Below, in pieces: positions 1 through 6,519 of a stretch of DNA of 21,481 bases; the first letter of the stretch is position 1, and every line of letters starts with the position of its first letter. The stretch is taken from positions 1-21,481 of the forward strand of contig CAMFSN010000015.1 of NCBI GenBank assembly GCA_945983015.1. Direction: 5' to 3'. The notes below the pieces were generated by a model. The model was not told the origin of the DNA. It made no database searches and saw nothing but the letters and a program-made list of their open reading frames with translations. Made by a program: the position numbers and the translations under genes. The stretch comes from an uncultured Bacteroidales bacterium (lineage in GTDB: Bacteria > Bacteroidota > Bacteroidia > Bacteroidales > UBA932).

Positions 1-47
1 CTACACGTAAGGAGTCGTCGGCAGCGTCAGATGTGTATAAGAGACAG
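1..47 (+). other. Illumina Nextera P5/i5 sequencing adapter (artefact)
   Basis: These bases are library adapter, not genome. Bases 1-6 (CTACAC) are the end of the P5 oligo. Bases 7-14 (GTAAGGAG) match the Nextera i5 index that I recall as S505/N505. Bases 15-28 (TCGTCGGCAGCGTC) are the Read 1 adapter, and 29-47 (AGATGTGTATAAGAGACAG) are the Tn5 mosaic end. The genomic insert therefore starts at about base 48. The mosaic end should not be annotated as a native transposon end. Confidence 0.97.
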
Positions 48-48
48 T

Positions 49-84
49 AAAAAGGGGGCTTGCAGCAATGCAAGTCCCCTTTTT
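49..84. terminator. Hairpin terminator downstream of the M16 peptidase, possibly bidirectional
   Basis: The inverted repeat has CTTGCA (59-64) pairing with TGCAAG (69-74) around a GCAA loop, extended by GGGG/CCCC and then A5/T5 arms. On the minus strand it follows the peptidase stop by 18 bp and has a run of T. On the plus strand the loop is a GNRA tetraloop and position 58/75 is a G-U wobble, while the minus-strand RNA has an A-C mismatch there. It may therefore also terminate a plus-strand gene lying beyond the contig end. Confidence 0.8.
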
Positions 85-102
85 GTGTTCGCTTTTCTAA
101 AG

Positions 103-2928
103 CTATTCGACTCCTACCATAATCACCTTAGTCGAATTGGCATTATAGGACATCATTATCGATTTGAACATAGCAATGATATCCTCTGAAGTAATGGAAT
201 CCAAAATCTCATCGTAGCCATCCACCAGATTTACCCCATATTTGAGATAATTAGTGAATGAGCGTATCCAGAAGCTGTTCTCCTTGAGTTCTACAGCATG
301 ATCCTTATGGAGGTTGGTCTTGGTCTTGTCCATATCCTCAGCTCGTGGTCCGTTCAGCGCAAATTCGGCGAGTATCTCATCGATTCTACCGTTCAGATAT
401 TTGTAACGGGCTGGATCGGTCTGATATACTATCTGAAGAGAAGCGATTGAGAATGGGGCAGGATCTACACCTGAATAGGCATTGATACCATATGTACCAC
501 CCTCTTTCTCACGAATTTCCTCGTGAAGAATAAGTCCCAAAGTAGAACCGAGGAGCTCTGAAGTGAGCTGATTGCGCAGGGAAATGTCGTTGCAATCAAC
601 GTGATATAAGAAACAGTTGAGCACAAACGGGTTCTGCATAGATTTTTCAAACTCACAGACTTTTTCACCCTTGTTATAGTTAAACAAGCTGACATACTCT
701 TCCTTCTTTTTATTAGCTGGCAGAGAAGCCACATACTTCTTAAGCAAAGGCAGGAGTTCTTTCTCAGAGATATTACCTACGATCACAAAGCGGAAATCAG
801 CGGCATTGGCAAATCTCTCCTTAGCTATCTTCAAAGCCCTGTCGTAGTCAACACTCTCCAGATCAGAATACTGCAGATTCATAGCACGCTTAGGATTAGA
901 CCATACAGCAGCCTGCAGAGAATCAGTAAAGGCCTTCGTAGGCTGAGACTCGGCATTCTTCAAGCTGGCGGCAGTCTTTGTCTTCCAGGAAGCAAAAGCC
1001 TCGGCATCCTTTCTCAAAGAAGTGAAATACAGGTAGTTAAGCTGGAAGAGAGTCTCTAAATCCTTAGGAGTGCTCGAGCCACTGATACTCTCCTCGATAG
1101 AGCCCACAGATGGACTTAGTCTCACCTGCTTTCCGGCCAATGCCTTGCTGAGTTCCACTGAGCTGAACTCGCCCAGACCACCGATTTCAATAAGCTCGTT
1201 CAATGCGCGCAGAGTAGGCAGATCTTCATCAGGATATAGAGAAGTACCACCCTTGCTAAAAGCCTTGAAAAGCACTTCATCCTTATTATAGTCAGTCTGT
1301 TTGAAGAATACTTCCACGCCATTTGAAAGCAGATACTTGGTAAAACCAAACTCTTCTGAAGTAGTCTTCTTAAGCTTTCCTGCCTTAGGAAGTTTTTCAA
1401 TAAGAGGCCTGTCTATCACTTCCTCCACATAAGGGGCGATGTCTTCTGCCTCCACAGCCTTAAGGGCAGCGAGAATCTCCTCGTCTGAAGGATAGCTTAC
1501 ACCCTCCTTTTCAGGCAGCATATTCACTACTACCAGGTTCTTTCCACCTTCAGGGACAAGCTGCTTTACAAGTTCATTTACAAGCTCTACAGGAAGATTA
1601 GGGGCCAATTGATTCATCAGGGCAAATTCGTTCTCGATTCCAGGAATAGGCTCATTGTCGATGAAATGCCTTACATACTGAGAGCAGTAGGAAGAGCTGC
1701 TCTTCTTCTCCCTCTGATTATACATGGTCTCAAGAGAACTCAGATACTCGCTGCGGGCACGCTCATATTCTGAAGCGGTAAATCCGTTGCGAACTATTCT
1801 GAGCATCTCACGATAGATGGAACTGATGCCACGAAGCATCTGGCTTTCATCATAGACGGCTACTCCGGTGAAAGACCCGCAGGTCTTTGACAGGAAGAAT
1901 TCCCCATCGAAGATACCGGCATCCAGGAAGTCAGGGTCGGCAGCCTGAGTCATCTCGTTGATTCTATAGGAAGCCATAATGGAGAGCAGTTCCTTAGCGT
2001 AATCTAGCAGCAGATAGTCCAAAGTGGATTTGGCCTCATTAGGAATAGCCTCGTGCTTAAGGAAGATATAAGATATGGCGGAAGGATTCTCCTTATCTGA
2101 AGCGGTGGCTATGATAGGCTCCTGATTGTCAGCGATAGGAATATAATACCTCTCAGGAGCATCTGCGGCCTTAGGAGGCAGGCTTGAGAAGATATCCTTA
2201 ATTTTAGCCTCTACCAGATCCACATCTACGTCACCTACCACTACGATTCCCTGCTGATCCGGACGATACCAGGTGTGATAGTAATTACGCAGGACTTCGT
2301 AAGGGAAGTTGTCAACCACTTCCATAGTACCGATTGGAAGCCTGTGGGCGTACTTGTTATCAGGATAGATTTTCGGGAGAATTACTTCGAACATACGATC
2401 CTGAGCACTTCTGCGGCTTCTCCACTCCTCGTGGATGACTCCCCTTTCCTTATCTATCTCTTCGTCGGAGAGCAAAAGGGCGCCGGCCCAATCGTGCAGG
2501 ATGAGAAGGCAGGAATCTATGGACTCCGGAACCTTGGCCACAGGGACATTGTCAATATTGTAAACAGTCTCATCTATGGAGGTGTAAGCGTTCAATTGAG
2601 CTCCAAATTTGACTCCTATGGATTCCAGATATGAAATCAGAGCGTTTCCAGGGAAATTCACTGTTCCATTGAAGCACATATGCTCAAGGAAGTGGGCCAG
2701 ACCCCTCTGATCATCTTCCTCCAGAATGGAACCGACCTTCTGGGCAATATAGAAGCTGGCCTGACCTTCAGGTTCTTCATTATGCCTGATGTAATAGGTA
2801 AGTCCGTTTTCGAGCTTACCGATGCGTACTGCTTCATCCACCGGAATCGGAGGCATCTGCTGTGCATTTGCACTGAATGCCAATCCCAATGCCAAAGCAG
2901 TCGTAAGCAAAATTGAGTTTTGTTTCAT
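103..2928 (-). CDS. Secreted M16 family zinc metallopeptidase (PqqL/insulinase-like)
   Basis: Predicted periplasmic zinc endopeptidase of the M16 (pitrilysin/insulinase) family, which cleaves peptides inside a clamshell made of two M16 halves. I start it at the ATG at 2928 (MKQNSILL...), because this places a clean signal peptide at the N terminus with cleavage near SANA/QQ; a 5-codon extension to 2943 is possible but unlikely. The inverted zinc motif HFLEH is at residues 79-83, and acidic ligand candidates lie in the ERGVIHEEW stretch around 161-168, the expected distance downstream. A catalytically degenerate second half fills about 500-941. The 941-aa length fits the long bacterial PqqL-type members. 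It is monocistronic, divergent from the thioesterase. The substrate is unknown. The family call is secure; the physiological role is not. Confidence 0.95.
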   Translation of the reverse strand: MKQNSILLTTALALGLAFSANAQQMPPIPVDEAVRIGKLENGLTYYIRHNEEPEGQASFYIAQKVGSILEEDDQRGLAHFLEHMCFNGTVNFPGNALISYLESIGVKFGAQLNAYTSIDETVYNIDNVPVAKVPESIDSCLLILHDWAGALLLSDEEIDKERGVIHEEWRSRRSAQDRMFEVILPKIYPDNKYAHRLPIGTMEVVDNFPYEVLRNYYHTWYRPDQQGIVVVGDVDVDLVEAKIKDIFSSLPPKAADAPERYYIPIADNQEPIIATASDKENPSAISYIFLKHEAIPNEAKSTLDYLLLDYAKELLSIMASYRINEMTQAADPDFLDAGIFDGEFFLSKTCGSFTGVAVYDESQMLRGISSIYREMLRIVRNGFTASEYERARSEYLSSLETMYNQREKKSSSSYCSQYVRHFIDNEPIPGIENEFALMNQLAPNLPVELVNELVKQLVPEGGKNLVVVNMLPEKEGVSYPSDEEILAALKAVEAEDIAPYVEEVIDRPLIEKLPKAGKLKKTTSEEFGFTKYLLSNGVEVFFKQTDYNKDEVLFKAFSKGGTSLYPDEDLPTLRALNELIEIGGLGEFSSVELSKALAGKQVRLSPSVGSIEESISGSSTPKDLETLFQLNYLYFTSLRKDAEAFASWKTKTAASLKNAESQPTKAFTDSLQAAVWSNPKRAMNLQYSDLESVDYDRALKIAKERFANAADFRFVIVGNISEKELLPLLKKYVASLPANKKKEEYVSLFNYNKGEKVCEFEKSMQNPFVLNCFLYHVDCNDISLRNQLTSELLGSTLGLILHEEIREKEGGTYGINAYSGVDPAPFSIASLQIVYQTDPARYKYLNGRIDEILAEFALNGPRAEDMDKTKTNLHKDHAVELKENSFWIRSFTNYLKYGVNLVDGYDEILDSITSEDIIAMFKSIMMSYNANSTKVIMVGVE

Positions 2929-3044
2929 AATATAATTAAGCAATAAAGTTATGCATATGAAAATTTTGTAAATGTAATGAAAAAATTTTAAGAATTGTAT
3001 AATTTTTGCCTAACTTTAATCTGCGTTAATTCAAGCAATAATAG
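2929..3044. promoter_or_regulatory. Divergent promoter region between M16 peptidase and thioesterase
   Basis: This 116-bp AT-rich gap separates two divergent genes. Each direction has one near match to the -7 element TAnnTTTG: TAACTTTA at 3011-3018 on the plus strand and TAACTTTA at 2944-2951 on the minus strand. The plus copy has TTAA 19 bp upstream, a half match to the -33 TTTG; the minus copy has no recognisable -33 box. These are candidates only, each with one mismatch in the -7 element. I see no operator-like repeat. Confidence 0.3.
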
Positions 3045-3794
3045 ATGGAAGAAAAACACATTGTAGATTTGGAGATTCCCAGTTATCTGGTAGATTTCAA
3101 AAAACAGCTTAGACCTTCCTGCTTTATGTCATTGGCACAGGAGATGGCTATGAAGGCTGCGGACGTATTGGAATTCGGTTACGATCAGCTCGCAGAGCAC
3201 GATTTGGCCTGGGTGTTGAGCCGCACTAAACTAGTCTTCGAAAAGGTACCAAAGTGGCAGCAGCAGGTGCAATTTGCAACTTGGCATAAAGGAATCAGCG
3301 GATTGTACTTCATAAGGGACTATCAGCTCAGGGACAAGAGCAGCGGTGAGATTCTGGTAAACGGAACCAGTTCCTGGATTACCATAAACACGAAAAGCCG
3401 CAGCCTGTTCAGGACTACGGAATTGGCCCAGTTTTTTAATACCGAAGCTCAGAGCAGCGATTTCGCCCTGAAAGAAGAAGCAGGCAAGATATTAGTTCCA
3501 AAGGAGAGCGAATTGGTCTGCACTCATAAAGTCACCTATTCGGACCTGGACTTTATAGGTCACGCTAACAATACCAGCTACGTGAACTGGGTAATGGACT
3601 GCATTCCGGCGGATCTGCTTCGGGATTCATATCCTAAAGTATTGGAAATCAACTTTTCAAAGGAGACCAAAGCCGGAGAAGAAGTGCAGATTTTCCGTCA
3701 TATAGAAGAAACTGAAGATAAGAGCGTAATCAGTTTTGACGGGAAGGTGGATGGCAGGACGAATTTCACTGCCAGATTCACTTACGAGAAATAA
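3045..3794 (+). CDS. Acyl-ACP thioesterase (FatA/FatB-like, double hotdog) with altered active site
   Basis: Cytoplasmic hydrolase of the acyl-ACP thioesterase family (PF01643 type), expected to release fatty acids from acyl carrier protein. The 249 aa hold two hotdog domains, about 1-130 and 155-249, with no signal peptide. The second hotdog has the signature S-D-L-D169-F-I171-G-H173-A-N-N, matching plant FatB D-x-N-x-H and bacterial D-I-D-I-N-G-H. Asp169, His173 and the downstream Glu207 (in FSKET) are kept, but the usual catalytic Asn is Ile171; the codon is ATA. It may be slow, use a different mechanism, or have changed function. ATG 3045 follows an A-rich leader. It is a single gene ending in a hairpin shared with the convergent Omp28 gene. 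Confidence 0.88.
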   Translation: MEEKHIVDLEIPSYLVDFKKQLRPSCFMSLAQEMAMKAADVLEFGYDQLAEHDLAWVLSRTKLVFEKVPKWQQQVQFATWHKGISGLYFIRDYQLRDKSSGEILVNGTSSWITINTKSRSLFRTTELAQFFNTEAQSSDFALKEEAGKILVPKESELVCTHKVTYSDLDFIGHANNTSYVNWVMDCIPADLLRDSYPKVLEINFSKETKAGEEVQIFRHIEETEDKSVISFDGKVDGRTNFTARFTYEK

Positions 3795-3822
3795 AAAAAG
3801 TGGTCATTTGACCACTTTTTTT
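3794..3822. terminator. Bidirectional hairpin terminator overlapping both convergent stop codons
   Basis: AGTGGTCA (3799-3806) pairs with TGACCACT (3809-3816), flanked by an A-run on the left and T7 on the right, so either strand gives a hairpin followed by a U-tract. The thioesterase stop TAA is 3792-3794 and the opposing Omp28 gene's stop is at 3821-3823. The terminator therefore fills the whole intergenic space and touches both stop codons. Confidence 0.88.
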
Positions 3823-4945
3823 ATTCCGCATATTCATAAGGGTAAGTTTCTCCAGGAATGCAGTTTATCACATTCGTGACTTCATATCCGGTACTTTCCC
3901 TGTAGCTTACAAGGACTGCGAAATGCAGGTCCTCCCTCTTCCAGGTATCATCCAGATCGAAGACATAAAGCTGTCTGTACTTTCCATTCTTTTCGAGTTT
4001 AGTTCCATAGCCATAGAAATCAGGCCCTGCTATGGCGCGGATAGCATTGTGGTGGGTATTGAAGCCTTCTTCGCTGGAGATACCGTTATTAGCCTGCACA
4101 GCCTGGATGTTATCCTCCATAAGCCAGGCAGCGACTTTGTACTCCCCTGATACCGCAGCCTTTGTCTCTATATTGAGAACCAACTGATTCCCGTCTATGA
4201 GTGAAGCCACACTGATGCCGGCTTTTGCCTGTTTTTTGTATTGCTTGTCAAATGCCGGCAGAAAATAGAGTTGAAGCTCGGCAGCAGGATCTCGTTTGGT
4301 CACGGTCATACTGCTGCTCTTGATCAGATTGAAATTCACTGCCGGATATCCAGAGATATTCATCGCTGAATTTAGTGAGGTGGAGAGATACATAGGGTCA
4401 TTCTTATTATAGCTGTGAAGAGCGGTAATGACCCCCTTGTCCTTATATTCGGGATCGTCATTGAAAGCCCTTAGGACACTGATCATTATAGGACACCAAC
4501 CACAACCGGTTCCAGTGTATTGGGTGATCAGCACTCTCTTTTGGAAGGAACTGCTGCTCGGAGCAGGATCTCCTGGAAGAGAAGGGATTTGGGCTGAGAT
4601 GGCCTTGATGGTAATTTTATCAGTATGGAGAGTCTTGTAGGAGGCCCAGAAAGTATATTCCCCTGGAGTGGTGGTGGTAAACACCATATCCTCAATCAGG
4701 TCTGTAGGCTTATTATTAGCGTCATAGAACTTCACTCCATCTGTTACGACTTCACTCCCGTTCTTTACCGTAATATAAGCTGCCGATATTCCGTCAGCCG
4801 TGATGACATAGGTGTCGGCCTCAAGGCTCAGTTCCTTGGAGCTAAGGCCTCCTCCTGCATCTGAAACCTCATCTTTTGTCAAAGTGCAGGAAGGAATGGA
4901 GAAAAGAGCCAGGCCAGCTGCTAAAAACGTAAATATTTTCTTCAT
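3821..4945 (-). CDS. Omp28-type lipoprotein with thioredoxin CGWC site
   Basis: Outer-membrane lipoprotein of the Omp28-related family. I start it at ATG 4945 (MKKIFTFLAAG...), which gives a signal peptide and lipobox IPSC with lipidated Cys20; the upstream in-frame extension would overlap the preceding gene and lacks a signal. Residues about 35-115 look like an Ig-like beta domain. A Ser/Pro linker (120-133) follows, then an Omp28/thioredoxin-like domain with redox motif C148-G-W-C151 and a cis-Pro candidate in GYP201. The length is 374 aa. It is the last gene of a three-gene operon, only 2 bp after the DUF6029 barrel gene. The intact CxxC and cis-Pro argue for real thiol-disulfide activity in the envelope. 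The partner protein is unknown; the barrel encoded next to it is the first candidate. Confidence 0.85.
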   Translation of the reverse strand: MKKIFTFLAAGLALFSIPSCTLTKDEVSDAGGGLSSKELSLEADTYVITADGISAAYITVKNGSEVVTDGVKFYDANNKPTDLIEDMVFTTTTPGEYTFWASYKTLHTDKITIKAISAQIPSLPGDPAPSSSSFQKRVLITQYTGTGCGWCPIMISVLRAFNDDPEYKDKGVITALHSYNKNDPMYLSTSLNSAMNISGYPAVNFNLIKSSSMTVTKRDPAAELQLYFLPAFDKQYKKQAKAGISVASLIDGNQLVLNIETKAAVSGEYKVAAWLMEDNIQAVQANNGISSEEGFNTHHNAIRAIAGPDFYGYGTKLEKNGKYRQLYVFDLDDTWKREDLHFAVLVSYRESTGYEVTNVINCIPGETYPYEYAE

Positions 4946-4947
4946 AA

Positions 4948-6519
4948 TTAGAAAGATGTTGTTAGTAAGAAATTCAGACCTGTGTAAGCCGGAGAATATC
5001 TGCACACTCCACCGGAGCATACATAGCCAGCACGGTTACGACCATAACTAAGCTGTAGTCTGCTTCTATTCTTAGAGAGCGCGATTCCTGCGTTATAGTA
5101 GTGAACCTTGCTGGAGCCTGAATTATACATATCGGACACGAAAACATTCAGGGAAGGGGCTATGGAGAATTCCAGCAGAGCCGCTATCCAGTCCTTTTCG
5201 TAATCCTGAGAATTAAGATATTGAATTTCACCCCTAAGGGCATATTTTTTAGCGAATTTATAGGAGGCTTCCATTACGAAGATATTTGAGACATAGCTAA
5301 TGTCCTGAAAGCCGTGGGAAGGGTTCCACTCCTGTCTGGAGAAAAGGAAGGTGGTCTTGAAAGACTTGCTCCAATTGCAGAGCAGGTCTGCATTGACATC
5401 CAGCCAGCTAAGACGAATACTGCCGTCATCCGCCTGAGACGGAGATATGGTGCTGGCCTCTGAAGCGTTCAGGTGAAGAGTCCAGTACCTGTGCCTGTTT
5501 TCCTTACTTTTCAGCTTGTAAAAGAGGTCAAGCTGGCCGGCAGCCTCGCCTACTACATTCACCTGGTGCGGATTGAGATTGGCCAGCATATAATGATACT
5601 GCCTGCTCAAGGATGGAAGGTAATTCAGGGAATTCGCAGTGCCGGAAAGCGTCGTGGAAAGCATTGTTCCCATATGATCCAGGATGCGGAAATCCGCTGA
5701 AATGCTGAAATTTTTCCTGTTATAAAGAGCTTCCAGCAGTATGGCAGCACCGCTATGGGCATTTTGCAGAACGGCAGGAATGTCCCTGGTCTTAGCTGCG
5801 TACTCCGCTTTGAGATTCAAGCCCTGGAATGAAAAATTCAGAGCAGCGCTGTACAGATGTACGTTTGGCTCCGCTTCGAAAGCATAATTCTCCTCATAAC
5901 GGTTAACATAGCCGGCCTCAAATTCCAGATTCAAACTATCGAAGTGCAGAAGTTCACTCAGCGAAAACTGTAAGTCCGCTCCCCTTACCCAAGTGTCCAG
6001 GTATTCCGTATAATACCGCGGATGGCCCATCATAGCCCTCAAAGACAAAACTCGTCCCAAAGAATAGCCTGCCTGAATGCCTTCCAGAGAATTGTTCAGA
6101 CCTAGGTTTCGATCTTCAAAGGAACGATAGATCAGACCATTGCCGAACTGATCATATATATCTCCTATGTGCACGAGAAGTCCATCTTTCTGCCAATTTA
6201 TATACTTACTGGCAAGGAAGAATTTCCTGTAGTCAGTCTGATCTCCTATCTCAAAACCATAGAGAGCTGGAAGATATCCTTCCAGCTGAATACCGGCAGA
6301 GAAATTTCCGCTTGAGTAATCCATTTTGAGGTAGTCGTTCGAAGCGAAGTGATCTTCCTTGGGATGGACTCCCAGTACAGGGTCGTCCATATAGATTATG
6401 CTGTTCGATTCGAGACTGGCCGAGAACTGCCCATTACTGATACCAGTCTGTGCGCTGGAAGAAATCCAGCACAACAGACCGGCGCTCAATAATGACAGAA
6501 GTCTATTATCTGACTTCAT
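4948..6519 (-). CDS. DUF6029-like outer-membrane beta-barrel protein
   Basis: Predicted outer-membrane beta-barrel of 523 aa with a signal peptide (cleavage near SSSA/QTG, residue 23). Alternating amphipathic strands run throughout and the protein ends in aromatic Phe523, typical of BAM substrates. Strand pairs such as the segments at 85-110 and 440-495 support a barrel. I assign it to the DUF6029 family from overall pattern, length and pairing with an Omp28 gene; function is not known. Near the C terminus is a Cys pair, C501-x4-C506 (VCSGGVC), well placed for a hairpin disulfide. Its start overlaps the end of the upstream lipoprotein gene by 14 bp, and its stop is 2 bp from the Omp28 start, so translational coupling is likely. 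It could serve as a transport channel or an anchor for the two lipoproteins. Confidence 0.75.
   Translation of the reverse strand: MKSDNRLLSLLSAGLLCWISSSAQTGISNGQFSASLESNSIIYMDDPVLGVHPKEDHFASNDYLKMDYSSGNFSAGIQLEGYLPALYGFEIGDQTDYRKFFLASKYINWQKDGLLVHIGDIYDQFGNGLIYRSFEDRNLGLNNSLEGIQAGYSLGRVLSLRAMMGHPRYYTEYLDTWVRGADLQFSLSELLHFDSLNLEFEAGYVNRYEENYAFEAEPNVHLYSAALNFSFQGLNLKAEYAAKTRDIPAVLQNAHSGAAILLEALYNRKNFSISADFRILDHMGTMLSTTLSGTANSLNYLPSLSRQYHYMLANLNPHQVNVVGEAAGQLDLFYKLKSKENRHRYWTLHLNASEASTISPSQADDGSIRLSWLDVNADLLCNWSKSFKTTFLFSRQEWNPSHGFQDISYVSNIFVMEASYKFAKKYALRGEIQYLNSQDYEKDWIAALLEFSIAPSLNVFVSDMYNSGSSKVHYYNAGIALSKNRSRLQLSYGRNRAGYVCSGGVCRYSPAYTGLNFLLTTSF

Noticed and set aside
29..47. Tn5 mosaic end as evidence of a native transposon
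   Set aside because: It is directly preceded by the Read 1 adapter, an i5 index and the P5 tail, so it comes from library preparation.
4946..5020. N-terminal extension of the Omp28 lipoprotein up to 5020
   Set aside because: It overlaps the DUF6029 coding end and would bury the signal peptide; ATG 4945 gives a proper lipobox.
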